From NCBI RefSeq assembly GCF_008039555.1, contig NZ_VDUW01000016.1, forward strand, positions 1 through 54,505: a stretch of 54,505 bases of DNA. The letters are read 5' to 3'. The translations under genes and the position numbers were made by a program. The stretch comes from Cerasibacillus terrae. Lineage in GTDB: Bacteria > Bacillota > Bacilli > Bacillales > Amphibacillaceae. A model generated the notes under the pieces. The model saw nothing but the letters and a program-made list of their open reading frames with translations. It searched no databases and was not told where the DNA came from. Shown piece by piece: positions 45,517 to 54,465 of this stretch (position 1 is its first letter; the number at the start of each line of letters is the position of its first letter).

Positions 45517-45978
45517 TTATAGCTTCATTTTTAATCCTTCATGTGTTGCACTAAAACCTAAATGTTCATAAAACCGCAAAGCATCATCTCTTTTTTTATC
45601 TGTCGTAAGTTGTATTAAATGACAACCACGTGCCTTTGCTCGTTGAATTGCCCATTCTATAAGTTTAGTGCCTACACCTTTTCCACGTACAGAAGAGGAT
45701 GTTCTAACCCCTTCGATAGTAGCTCTCCATCCACCTTGATGTGTTATATATGGTGTAAATGTAATTTGTTGAACACCAATAACTTCATTCGCATAACAAG
45801 CCACTATCAACTCATTATTAGGATCAGATGTAATAGCTTTAAATGCTTCTGTGTAACTACTCGGAAGTGGATGCTGATAACATTCACGCTTACTTCCTAA
45901 AACATCATCGGCAAGCATCTCTACAATTCTATCTAAATCTTGCTCCGTTGCTTTTCTAAGAGTGATTTCTTCTTTCAT
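45517..45978 (-). CDS. GNAT-family N-acetyltransferase
   Basis: A 153-residue GNAT protein. The acetyl-CoA binding signature is VRGKGVGTKLIEWAIQRAKARGC, followed by LTTDKKRDDALRFYEHLGF. Proteins of this size acetylate small amines or N-termini; the substrate cannot be told. Single gene, ATG after GGAGGTG. It stands in the gene-poor accessory part of the window. Confidence 0.82.
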   Translation of the reverse strand: MKEEITLRKATEQDLDRIVEMLADDVLGSKRECYQHPLPSSYTEAFKAITSDPNNELIVACYANEVIGVQQITFTPYITHQGGWRATIEGVRTSSSVRGKGVGTKLIEWAIQRAKARGCHLIQLTTDKKRDDALRFYEHLGFSATHEGLKMKL

Positions 45979-46474
45979 TTATACACCTCCAATATAGAGT
46001 TTCTTATTAATTTTAACCTAATAATTTAAACATTCAAAATACAATTTTATACTCATATTATAAAAGCAGTTTCATACTTGCTCACTTAGCCAAGGTGGAA
46101 TGATATAGATGTAAACAGACTCGTACGGACTTAATTTGCTTCTTTTTGCATCACTTTGTGAAACTTATTCGTCAGATATCAAATTTAAGGAACCATGATT
46201 GAATATCCGAACTGTCTGTTTCCACTAAACAGTTTGACCGGATTCCATAGAAAATATGTATTGATAATATATAGTATTATTTTAAAAACAGGAAGAAAAG
46301 AGGGGGGGAGAATAAAGCGGTTGGATTTGTGAGTAATTATAGCATTGTTTTAGGGTGAGTAATATTTCTGTGGAGAAGTAAATGCGAATATATAAAATAT
46401 ACTTGCATAAGACTAGTACCTATAATCAAGATCTTTAGATTGGCTATTTGATAAAATTGAACTATCCTTGCTAT
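45979..46474. other. Non-coding gap
   Basis: About 500 bp of AT-rich sequence. I see no gene, RNA or clear repeat in it, apart from a run of nine G (with one A interrupting) near 46300. Confidence 0.4.
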
Positions 46475-46690
46475 TTAAAGCTTATTCATTTTTTCTGATT
46501 CAATTTTAATTGCCTTTCTAACCTGATTTCCAAATTCACCTTTCACTGAGTTTGCTACATTTTCAGAGCTATTGTTCAGCCTCTCTTTTATAGAAGCTGC
46601 TTCTTTTGCCACTGCTGCTTCAGACTTCTGGTGAATATTTTCTACCTGAGAAGATATACCCTCAGCTACCACGATTTGAATCCATGACAT
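46475..46690 (-). CDS. Small helical protein, probable type VII secretion partner (TIGR04197-like)
   Basis: A 71-residue, entirely helical protein beginning MSWIQIVVAEGISSQV with Ser/Ala/Glu-rich helices. It resembles small WXG100-like partners encoded beside type VII toxins (the SACOL2603/TIGR04197 group), but is on the short side and I cannot confirm the family. It is the last gene of the unit with the immunity-like, lipase and broken partner genes, all on the minus strand. It may be truncated at its C-terminus. Confidence 0.5.
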   Translation of the reverse strand: MSWIQIVVAEGISSQVENIHQKSEAAVAKEAASIKERLNNSSENVANSVKGEFGNQVRKAIKIESEKMNKL

Positions 46691-46771
46691 TTCTACCGTT
46701 TTTTAATTGTTTAAAATCTATTAATAACATCGGGAACTACTCCTTTACTATGTACGTTCATTTAATCCCCT

Positions 46772-47062
46772 TCATTTACCATAATACTCCTCATCTAGTT
46801 TTTCTATTTCCTTTGCTAGCTCTCTTAGATTTTTACTAGTTGAGTCGAATACATTTTCCTTCATATGTTCTGCCTTCCTATGTCCCTTCATTAGGATGTC
46901 TCAATCAGGAATGACATTTTTCAAATAATAATTACTCCTATCTTGAACCTCCTCTATGATAGATACTGCCCTATCTCTTTGATTAATCAATTCATCTTCA
47001 TGTTCTTCATAATTCCAGCGCTTTAAGCGATATTCTTCTTCTATTTTTTCCTGTTTATCCAA
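46772..47062 (-). pseudogene. Broken small coiled-coil partner gene (DUF3958-like), in-frame TGA
   Basis: A 97-codon frame starts with TTG (47060-47062) after AAGGG, overlapping the lipase stop. It encodes a charged coiled coil (DKQEKIEEEYRLKRWNYEEH near the start, MKENVFDSTSKNLRELAKEI near the end) but is cut by a TGA at codon 54 (46901-46903). The reading continues sensibly to a TGA at 46772-46774. The size and position suit the helical chaperone-like partner of a type VII toxin; family naming is tentative. A sequencing error or a stop readthrough cannot be excluded. Confidence 0.6.
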
Positions 47063-48353
47063 TGATTGACCCTTGTTCAATTTGATTTGCTAACTCTCTA
47101 TCTGTTTCCTCTAGTTCTCGAATACTCTCTTTTATTTCAAACACAAGATGGTCAAAGTTTCCCCCAATTTCAAGTGCCTCAGATATTTTCTCCCGATAAT
47201 AAGCAGCTGGTTCGAATACAACAGAGTGTTTTGTCACGCCCCCTGCTTGTAAAGCATTCAGTATTTCATCATAACTTAATTCTGTGCCAATAGATTGTGC
47301 CAGTCGGATGCCTTCTTTCCATGTTTCTTCCGCTTCCGCAATGGCATCTAGATAGATATTTACAACCGTTTCAATTCCTATTTTCATTGATTTAGAAATA
47401 TAATCGACAGCTAGTAATGCTTGTGTATTGTCTAAGAATATTTCTTCGTTCGAAGATAATCCACCACCACTAGCCTTTAGCCTTTTGGATAAAATTGACA
47501 ATTCATTCATTTTTAAGTACATTTTCTTTTCAGCCCTTGTTTGACGAGCCTCTCTATTTTCCAAAGTATCTTTAATAACTAATTTTCCTTCCTCATCAAA
47601 TTCCCAAGTACCTAAACCATGAAATTCTAATGTATCTTTGATATGACCACCCATATCCATATTGACCAAAATCTCCGCTCTAGTCCCATTTCCACCATAG
47701 TTGCCAATTTTATCTTCCTCATTCCTGTAATTATATAACATTCCGGGGTTTTCTTTTATCCATTCTTTTGCTTTAGGGGATAATATATTATATGGATCTG
47801 GTCCATTAAACCCAACGTTCTTTAAACCATTTTCGGCAGATATGTATAATGCGATATATTCTCCTAAAGAATGCCCTGTGGTTGTGATAGTTGCTTTTGG
47901 ATAGTTTGTTTTAATTTCTTCAAAAAACATTTGCGCTGTCATCACTTGTCCATCCACATATTCAATGGATTTCGGAATTCCCAACTCATCTAATTGGTTA
48001 TGCTTAGTAAGATCTAATTGTTGACTTTCCGGAATCAAGACCTTATTTCCAAGTACTACTGTTTGAGCATCTGTCATTAAATCCAACTCATCATCAAAAT
48101 TTGTTCCCGCATAAGCAATGACAATTTCTGATGTGTCGGCCTTGCCATTTTTAACTGGTGCGACAGCCATTGCTTGCATACCGTTGGTGGTGTTGTCTTC
48201 GGTTTTGAGAACTTTATAATTTTTGGATAAGCCTTTTAAATCTTTCGAGTGTAAAACATCATCCTGATTAGGGATAAAAGGGACATGATTTCTATTAGAT
48301 TCAATCCAGTATGATATATCAGAAAATATTTTATAATCTTCATTAGTTATCAC
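47055..48353 (-). CDS. Lipase-fold toxin with C-terminal helical targeting domain (TslA-like)
   Basis: A 432-residue protein with an N-terminal alpha/beta-hydrolase lipase domain (about 1-240; nucleophile Ser162 in TTGHSLGEY, YAGTNFDDEL oxyanion region, Asp/His candidates in NEEDKIG and GGHIKD) and a C-terminal helical, LXG-like domain (about 270-432). This order, toxin first and targeting domain last, is that of Staphylococcus aureus TslA, a type VII-secreted lipase. There is no signal peptide. The start is GTG eight bases after GGAG, inside the end of the immunity-like gene (11-base overlap). Small helical partner genes follow. No ESX/Yuk secretion genes are in the window. Confidence 0.7.
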   Translation of the reverse strand: MITNEDYKIFSDISYWIESNRNHVPFIPNQDDVLHSKDLKGLSKNYKVLKTEDNTTNGMQAMAVAPVKNGKADTSEIVIAYAGTNFDDELDLMTDAQTVVLGNKVLIPESQQLDLTKHNQLDELGIPKSIEYVDGQVMTAQMFFEEIKTNYPKATITTTGHSLGEYIALYISAENGLKNVGFNGPDPYNILSPKAKEWIKENPGMLYNYRNEEDKIGNYGGNGTRAEILVNMDMGGHIKDTLEFHGLGTWEFDEEGKLVIKDTLENREARQTRAEKKMYLKMNELSILSKRLKASGGGLSSNEEIFLDNTQALLAVDYISKSMKIGIETVVNIYLDAIAEAEETWKEGIRLAQSIGTELSYDEILNALQAGGVTKHSVVFEPAAYYREKISEALEIGGNFDHLVFEIKESIRELEETDRELANQIEQGSIIG

Positions 48354-48759
48354 TATTATCTCTCCAATGTTTTATTGTCAAATTCTTTACCTCTTTAGGT
48401 TTCTCTTTATGCGAAAGTTGGATAACATCACTTCCAAATGCCCATATTTCGCCTGTTTCTTTTTCGACGGAGACTCCAACCGTCCATTGCTTATTTCCAT
48501 TAAAATAAAAAAAGTAATTTCTATTTCCCGAAAAATCCTTCTGATCAACTGGTTCTTTATAAAAGGCGATTTCACTTATCTCTTTATCATTCGGTGCAAT
48601 ATAGTTAGTTGCAAATTCCTTTGCAATTTTTTGTTCAACCTTTTTATCTATGTTTATGTCGTTTCTGTTTTGTTTGTCCATATACATTTTCCCTCCTACT
48701 CCAATTATTGTGACTACTAATAAAAAACCAATGATGACATACAGCCTTTTTTTTCTCAT
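48343..48759 (-). CDS. Membrane-anchored immunity-like protein
   Basis: A 138-residue protein with an N-terminal membrane anchor (about 6-22, RLYVIIGFLLVVTIIGVGG) and an extracytoplasmic domain rich in beta strands (NYFFYFNGNKQWTVGVSVEKETG). Directly upstream of and overlapping the lipase gene, it has the position and topology expected of an immunity protein that neutralises the toxin outside the membrane; S. aureus TilA is a lipoprotein with a cystatin-like fold. Here the anchor is a helix rather than a lipobox. The ATG at 48759 has GAGAGG in front; the frame is open 17 codons upstream. Confidence 0.6.
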   Translation of the reverse strand: MRKKRLYVIIGFLLVVTIIGVGGKMYMDKQNRNDINIDKKVEQKIAKEFATNYIAPNDKEISEIAFYKEPVDQKDFSGNRNYFFYFNGNKQWTVGVSVEKETGEIWAFGSDVIQLSHKEKPKEVKNLTIKHWRDNSDN

Positions 48760-49025
48760 ATCACTAATCCTCTCTCTTTTATAAGATAATTTAGTACCTT
48801 CTTCTGCCACTTCCCGCCCTTTTATGTTCTAGTTATACATAAAGTTACTATACTTGCATAAAAATGACAATTCTGTTCTTAAACAGTCCTCGCCTTTTGG
48901 AATCTTAAGATGGATGATTCGAATGCAACTTTGATTAAATATACACAGTTTTAGATTTAAATAGATTTGTTGAGGTTTATATTCATTACCTCTTTATAGT
49001 TAAAGAAATACATATACAATACACA
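48760..49025. other. Upstream region of the toxin module
   Basis: About 270 bp without a gene. It should carry the promoter of the immunity-lipase unit, but I could not pick a convincing one. Confidence 0.35.
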
Positions 49026-49059
49026 AAAACCCTCTCCCACAAAAGTGAGAAAGGGTTTT
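49026..49059 (-). terminator. Terminator-like hairpin, minus strand
   Basis: AAAACCCT..CAC pairs with GTG..AGGGTTTT with a mismatched middle, and on the minus strand it is followed by five T. It lies 460 bp after the helicase operon and 265 bp before the immunity-like gene, so it could insulate the toxin module. Confidence 0.6.
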
Positions 49060-49523
49060 GAATACGATAATATAAGATTAACGTTTTGAGAAATATACTC
49101 GTGAATTCTAAGCGTACCTAATCCGTTTAAATCCTTTTATATCAACATTTCGGGATATGTTATATGGATGAAATTGTATGAAAAAGGATTGAAATTGATG
49201 TTACTAGAACCAATTTGAACCAAACTGATGGATGTTGGTTGAATACAATACTAATTATTCTTTTGTTTCTAACATATAGCTCTATCTTCAATAATATTTC
49301 CCATTCAAATTATTATCAATGTATGATTTAACTTACATGGGAAAACGAAAAATCATAAGTGATTTAGCATTTGAAACCTAGGAAAATTAACGAATCGAAA
49401 ATAAATTGATTATAAACGACATATAAAACCATGGAATATAAACGAAGTTTGTGTCTATATTTTTAGGTTAACCAAAAGTAAAAGCCGGATAATAAATCCT
49501 TCTGTTACCTTACAATTAACAAA
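49060..49523. other. Non-coding gap
   Basis: About 460 bp of AT-rich sequence without a supported gene. It contains imperfect direct and inverted echoes (GGATTGAAATTGATG, CCAATTTGAACCAAACTGATGG) but no clear element. Confidence 0.35.
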
Positions 49524-49841
49524 TTATGAAATCAAACTAACATTTGGTTTAATTGCTTCTAATAAAATTTTTGCTTCTTGATATTTGTCAAAAATAACTT
49601 TTTCTTTATCCCTCATAGTTAATGTCTGTTTATAAAGCTCATTGTCAGAATTATACCAATACCTATCAATTATCTCTAAATCATACGAGGTGTTTGATTT
49701 CACTTCTAGGACAACATCATTTTCAATATTTTTTACGGTATATGCAAATTTTTTTTCCCCTGCTTCAAGAATTAATTCGTTTAATGTTGGTCCTTTATAC
49801 ATTAAATATTCAGCAGCTTTTTTAACACTGTTCATATTCAT
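49524..49841 (-). CDS. Small protein of unknown function coupled to the helicase gene
   Basis: A 105-residue soluble protein with mixed alpha/beta character (KFAYTVKNIENDVVLEVKS, then ELYKQTLTMRDKEKVIFDKY). I do not recognise the family. Its ATG directly follows the TAG of the helicase gene, so the two are translated from one mRNA and probably function together. Confidence 0.6.
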   Translation of the reverse strand: MNMNSVKKAAEYLMYKGPTLNELILEAGEKKFAYTVKNIENDVVLEVKSNTSYDLEIIDRYWYNSDNELYKQTLTMRDKEKVIFDKYQEAKILLEAIKPNVSLIS

Positions 49842-51704
49842 CTACCTTTCATTAAGTTTTTTATTTAATTTTTCAATTACACCTGGTAGTAACTTTCTTG
49901 CTTCCTCAAAGTCATATGTTTCCCACTCATCTATGCCTCGTTTTAATTTTTGCTTTAAATTAAAGTTAATATACATCATAACATAAGCGTCGTTAGTTTT
50001 GGCTGAAGAATAAATGGGATTATTGGATTTAGATGGGAGTTCATCCCCTTTTGAATCTACTTTTGTTTTTTCGAATAAGTATTCAACTTGATTAGCAATA
50101 TCTTCTTTATGTATCTCATGTAATTCTTCCCTAATTAATTCCTCCCTTAATTTGTTAGCTTTTTCATCTATTTCATTTTCTAACTTTCGTCTTTGTTGAT
50201 GAATAAAGTCTTTTATGTCTTCTTCAGACACTCCGGACTCTTTCATTTTTTTGGCAGTAGACTTTAGTTCTTCATCTCTATCTTTAATTACTTTATTTAA
50301 AGCAACCTTATATTGGTTACCTATTCCGTCACTCAAAAATTCTTTTGTATTTTTAACTACTCCGCCTTCTACCTTTACTCTTCCAACATCAAAATTCTTT
50401 TCAGATATAATTTCATCATATTCTCTTAAAATCCCTTTTTTTCTGTCTGCTTTTTCTTTTTGTCCGGTGTAATAACTCCATAATTCGTCTAAATCTAATT
50501 CTTTGTGATATATAACATGTGCCACATTATCGATATCATCTATTGTGTTTTCTTCCTGTATTCTCCTTAGAGCTCTACCTATAAACTGAGCATAGGGAGG
50601 CAATGTTCTAAAAGGCCTAAAGATAGCGGCGATACTAATATTAGGATGATCAAAACCTTCACCAAGCATGTTTACATTAACTAATACGTCTATTTGTCCT
50701 TTTTTAAATTCAATTATCGCCTTTTCTGACTCCTCTGGACGGTCACTTGTTACATATGCAGCACTTAGACCGACCTCCTCATAAAGTTCCATTATTTGTT
50801 TAGCATGCTCAATGCTACAAGCAACTGCAATAATTTGATGATGAGCATTTCCGTTAGTTCTTTTTTCTCTAAGTGTTTTCAGACTCATATCTACAATAGT
50901 TTTACTACACCCTTTTGAGTAGGCTACTGATCGAGATACCCAGTTTTTATCCATAATATCTAAAGCAGTCTCTTTATCTACTTCTTCTCCATCTAGTATA
51001 AATTTCAATTCTTCATTGGTATAATCCTCTGAAACCACATTTTTAATATATTTATTATTAATTGCATCTGCCATTGAATATTCATACACTATATCTCCAT
51101 CTAATTCTTTTTCGTCAGACCTAAATGGAGTAGCCGTGAGCTTAACTATTTTTTTAGCAGAAAAGTGTTCTAATGTTTTTAACCATGAATCTGCTGCAGA
51201 GTGATGAGCTTCATCGATAATAATCATATCGAAAAAGTCCTTATCTAATATATCTGTTAGCGCTTTCTTTGAGTTTTTGTTATACACCTTATGAATATTA
51301 GCTACTACAATATGAGCATTATTCAAATATCTCATTACCCTCTTTTTATCACCACTAGTATTATATCCAGCGTATCTATAAACTGAAGGTAAATTCTCAT
51401 CATTTAAAATAACATTTCTTTTTGTCCAAAAATTATATTGAGTACGCGTGTCAAAGTCATCAGATATCCCTTCTCGAATTACTAAACTCGGTGTTATCAC
51501 AAGTACTTTTCCATCACTTATTTCAAATGGTGCTAATCCAATTACACCTGTTTTTCCTGCACCTGTTGGAAGGACAATAATTTTATGTGTATCCTTTCCC
51601 TCTAAAAAACTTTCTTTTAATCTTTTATGTGCTAATCTTTGAGGTTTTCTAAGTGATATATTTGTTGAGATAAAAGCTCTTACCTCTTTAAAATAATAAC
51701 TCAA
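49842..51704 (-). CDS. SF2 DEAD/DEAH-box helicase
   Basis: A helicase of about 620 residues with all main SF2 motifs: Q-motif region RKPQRLAHKRL, Walker A LPTGAGKTG, motif Ia VLVITPSLVI, motif II IIIDEAHHSA, motif III KLTATPFR, motif V NMLGEGFDHP and motif VI AQFIGRALRR. The last 200 residues are a charged coiled coil. It resembles the restriction/defence helicases of the ResIII type but has no nuclease motif I can see. The start is taken as TTG at 51704, six bases after AGGGGG; the frame opens at another TTG 23 codons upstream without a site. Confidence 0.78.
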   Translation of the reverse strand: MSYYFKEVRAFISTNISLRKPQRLAHKRLKESFLEGKDTHKIIVLPTGAGKTGVIGLAPFEISDGKVLVITPSLVIREGISDDFDTRTQYNFWTKRNVILNDENLPSVYRYAGYNTSGDKKRVMRYLNNAHIVVANIHKVYNKNSKKALTDILDKDFFDMIIIDEAHHSAADSWLKTLEHFSAKKIVKLTATPFRSDEKELDGDIVYEYSMADAINNKYIKNVVSEDYTNEELKFILDGEEVDKETALDIMDKNWVSRSVAYSKGCSKTIVDMSLKTLREKRTNGNAHHQIIAVACSIEHAKQIMELYEEVGLSAAYVTSDRPEESEKAIIEFKKGQIDVLVNVNMLGEGFDHPNISIAAIFRPFRTLPPYAQFIGRALRRIQEENTIDDIDNVAHVIYHKELDLDELWSYYTGQKEKADRKKGILREYDEIISEKNFDVGRVKVEGGVVKNTKEFLSDGIGNQYKVALNKVIKDRDEELKSTAKKMKESGVSEEDIKDFIHQQRRKLENEIDEKANKLREELIREELHEIHKEDIANQVEYLFEKTKVDSKGDELPSKSNNPIYSSAKTNDAYVMMYINFNLKQKLKRGIDEWETYDFEEARKLLPGVIEKLNKKLNER

Positions 51705-51773
51705 TTTGGTACCCCCTATAAATATTTTTCCTAACAATTGACTGGTAATGAAATTATTCAAGTAATCTATCAA

Positions 51774-52125
51774 TTCAATTATACATTAAGTTCCGATTAG
51801 TTACTATAAGATGTCTTTATACAGAGTCCCTCGGAGACGTTACTATTACTAGAAAAGCAAAATATAATAACTTTATTAAAAGGCATACATTTTACTAATC
51901 TCTGTTTTTTAAAACATTACAATTTATTTAGTTAATCCTCTGAAACATTATTAAATATTTTTCTTTTTACCTTATAATATATTTTATTTAGCATTTAATT
52001 AATATATGTAAATGCAGTATATTTTCGGTGTATCAAAAGCCACTAAATATAATACCCATGTATAGATGGTGATATATTCGAAGCTCCTGGCAGTTCTAAA
52101 ACAACTGGGTTCAGTTATTACTTCT
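51774..52125. other. Non-coding gap
   Basis: About 350 bp, very AT-rich, between the helicase operon and the HEPN-like gene. I see no gene or clear terminator in it. Confidence 0.35.
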
Positions 52126-52683
52126 TTATACGACTGGCACCCAATACTCAGACCAGTAATTTTTCCTTATATATTCTTTTCCGTTGGAATCATCAATAAA
52201 CTCAATTAATTCTCTCAAAATGATAAATTGAGCTGCTACTGAGTTCACCGCGTTTAGTAAGTTTCCTTTTGTGACATTTTTAATTCTATCGTGTTTAATC
52301 AATTGGTAATCTTTCCACCACTTCAAATTAGCATATGGTTTTGTTGCATCGATATATTCAAAAGGGAAAATTATTATACTGTCATCGTTTATAGTATTTA
52401 TACCCGTTGCAAGACCGAAATCATTCCCAAAATACTTTCCAATTACTCGGGCATAATCTTTCATTTTAAAATATTTACTTTCACTTTGAATACCATAATT
52501 ATCGCAAAGTTGCCTAAATAATGAATCTAGTTCTGAACAGGATAGCAATATAATAGATGCAAACTCATCGGAATAAGCATCTTTATTCTTTTTAGAGTGT
52601 GTTACATACTGATTAGTTTTTACTAACATTTTTTCAATGGACAGATAATATTGCCAATGCATTTCAAATACAGATCTGTTCAA
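52126..52683 (-). CDS. Unknown helical protein, possibly HEPN-like
   Basis: A 185-residue protein. Its first half has long helices (ILLSCSELDSLFRQLCDNYG) and its second half contains WWKDYQLIKHDRIKN followed by a helical stretch LLNAVNSVAAQFIILRELIE. This layout, and the conserved-looking KHDR near a Trp-rich start, resemble HEPN-type proteins found beside defence and toxin genes. I do not recognise the exact family and cannot place an R-x4-6-H RNase motif with certainty. Single gene, weak ribosome binding site. Confidence 0.45.
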   Translation of the reverse strand: MNRSVFEMHWQYYLSIEKMLVKTNQYVTHSKKNKDAYSDEFASIILLSCSELDSLFRQLCDNYGIQSESKYFKMKDYARVIGKYFGNDFGLATGINTINDDSIIIFPFEYIDATKPYANLKWWKDYQLIKHDRIKNVTKGNLLNAVNSVAAQFIILRELIEFIDDSNGKEYIRKNYWSEYWVPVV

Positions 52684-52872
52684 AGATATTATCCTTTCTA
52701 TACTTAGTTATTTAAATCAAATCTTGATTTTACTAAACATCTATATTGTTAGTGCTTTATTCTACCATAAATTACAGTAACAGTTTTGATGGTGGGTCTA
52801 GTTTGTTTTTGTCTTTTTTAAGATTTTCGAGTTTAAACTTTTGGTGGTAGTTAACGAAGCGATAGGAGATAA

Positions 52873-53370
52873 TTACTTTTGTAGTTGATTTAAAATCAGT
52901 TTCAATACATCATTGTGTGCCATATCATTAGTAAATAATGTTTCTCCATGTACTCCAAGATAATCATTTGGATTCCACCAGTGCCGTAAAGATTCTTCTC
53001 CAAACTCCATCTTTTTTGAACGAGAGTTGTGACGTTTGACTGTTTCCTCAAAGGATAAATCAAAATAATATGTATATACTTTTTGATTATAGAACTTGAT
53101 AAGATTATTCAACATTTCACCATAACGATTTTTATACAAGATTCCTTCTACAATAACAAATTCACATTTATCCTTACCATATTCCGCAATTTGGCGAATC
53201 AAATCAATTGAAGGATTTCCATCTCTATCGTGAACCTTCAACATATCTCGACGAACGACATCTTGAGAAACCAGGAGAGTGCCGTGACCTAAATAATTTT
53301 GAAGACTTTTCGCAGTCGTCGTTTTTCCACTTCCTGAATTTCCCCGTATGATAATTAGCTTTGATTCCAT
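52873..53370 (-). CDS. P-loop kinase of unknown substrate
   Basis: A 165-residue P-loop protein with Walker A IIIRGNSGSGKTT at the N-terminus, a Walker B-like CEFVIVEGILY, a lid region TVKRHNSRSKK and a Trp-rich C-terminal piece (SLRHWWNPNDYLG). It belongs to the broad group of small AAA-type kinases near uridine/shikimate kinases and zeta toxins; the substrate is not evident. No antitoxin-like partner gene adjoins it. Confidence 0.7.
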   Translation of the reverse strand: MESKLIIIRGNSGSGKTTTAKSLQNYLGHGTLLVSQDVVRRDMLKVHDRDGNPSIDLIRQIAEYGKDKCEFVIVEGILYKNRYGEMLNNLIKFYNQKVYTYYFDLSFEETVKRHNSRSKKMEFGEESLRHWWNPNDYLGVHGETLFTNDMAHNDVLKLILNQLQK

Positions 53371-53503
53371 AAACTCACCTGCCCGTTGTCTATTTTTATT
53401 TCTTTCGTTTAATGTAATACTTCAATATAAAAATAATTTTTCCTCCTTGAACATAACTGCCCTTTCATTTAAAAGAAAAGGCATTTCTCCTGCCTTATTT
53501 AAA

Positions 53504-54019
53504 TTACCGTGTTCTACTCCACTTCTCTGCTTTATTATCAATCTCTTTTATGTAATTGTTTTTCCCCTCTATATATTTTTCAATGTTATTAGGGAATTTT
53601 TCAGCCAAGTATTCTTTTAATTGACTGTATTTCATAGCTTCTTCCGGATGTGCTATCATATAATCTCTAAATCTTAGATGACGACTAATTTCCTCATTAC
53701 CTTGCTCAAAAATGTGAACATGATGAGTCCTATTGTCACCACCTTTTTTAAAAAAACGTCTATTTGGGATACCGTTTTCTCCAAGTGCTTCATAGCCTAA
53801 TTGCTTCATATCATTATTAAAATTATCAACATTTTCAATGTTAATGACTTCAACCATAATATCAATTACTGGTTTAGCTTTAATATTTGGTATGGCGGTG
53901 CTTCCAATATGAAATACATTTAGAATGTCTTTTTCGAATACATTTGTAATCTTCCTACTCTCATCTCGAAACATATTTGACCATTCTACTTGATGGGGCA
54001 AAACTTCAACCTTTCGCAT
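53504..54019 (-). CDS. GrpB-family nucleotidyltransferase-fold protein
   Basis: A 171-residue GrpB (UPF0157) protein with the characteristic core HIGSTAIPNIKAKPVIDIMVEV and the downstream block RTHHVHIFEQGNEEISRHLRFRDYM. The fold is that of nucleotidyltransferases (GS...DxD); the biochemical role of the family is unsettled. The ATG at 54019 follows AAAGAGGTG; the frame is open nine codons upstream. Confidence 0.82.
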   Translation of the reverse strand: MRKVEVLPHQVEWSNMFRDESRKITNVFEKDILNVFHIGSTAIPNIKAKPVIDIMVEVINIENVDNFNNDMKQLGYEALGENGIPNRRFFKKGGDNRTHHVHIFEQGNEEISRHLRFRDYMIAHPEEAMKYSQLKEYLAEKFPNNIEKYIEGKNNYIKEIDNKAEKWSRTR

Positions 54020-54212
54020 AAATACACCTCTTTCCAACATAGTCAATTCTTTAAGTCTCTGCTAAACTAAACTTCTCGTTGAATAAGCTTTGATAATTTC
54101 ACTGAATAAAAATACCTCAATATAAAATTAATCGATAGTCTAATTATACCTTAACACTAATATCCTTACTGCAAAAACTACATTTTTTAAATAACAAATC
54201 CAAGTATATCTT

Positions 54213-54243
54213 GAAGAAAAAAAGGGAGTTGTTTCTCCCTTTT
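54213..54243 (-). terminator. Terminator after the radC remnant
   Basis: On the minus strand AAAAGGGAG pairs with CTCCCTTTT across a short loop, followed by T residues, directly after the stop codon of the radC fragment. Confidence 0.8.
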
Positions 54244-54385
54244 AAATATAGCCTCTTTCTTTCAAGCTAGTAAAACTGTTATTAATATTTATTACTAGGT
54301 GATCAAGCACTTCAATGCCTAGTAACTTTCCAGCTTCGACTAATCTCTTTGTAACGTTAATATCTTCCATCGATGGTTTAGGTTG
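54242..54385 (-). pseudogene. 3' fragment of a RadC-family gene
   Basis: On the minus strand 47 codons, from [14 protein letters not shown] through [16 protein letters not shown] to [11 protein letters not shown] and a stop, match the C-terminus of RadC/JAB-domain proteins. A stop codon precedes it at the point where the metal-binding HNHPSG segment should be, so the rest is missing or scrambled. The native terminator is kept. RadC homologues and fragments are common beside mobile or integrated DNA. Confidence 0.75.
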
Positions 54386-54465
54386 TTATCAAGAGTAAAT
54401 TATTAAAACTCCATTATAATCAATACTTTCACTTTGAGAACATGTATTTAAAGTAAATAACAATT

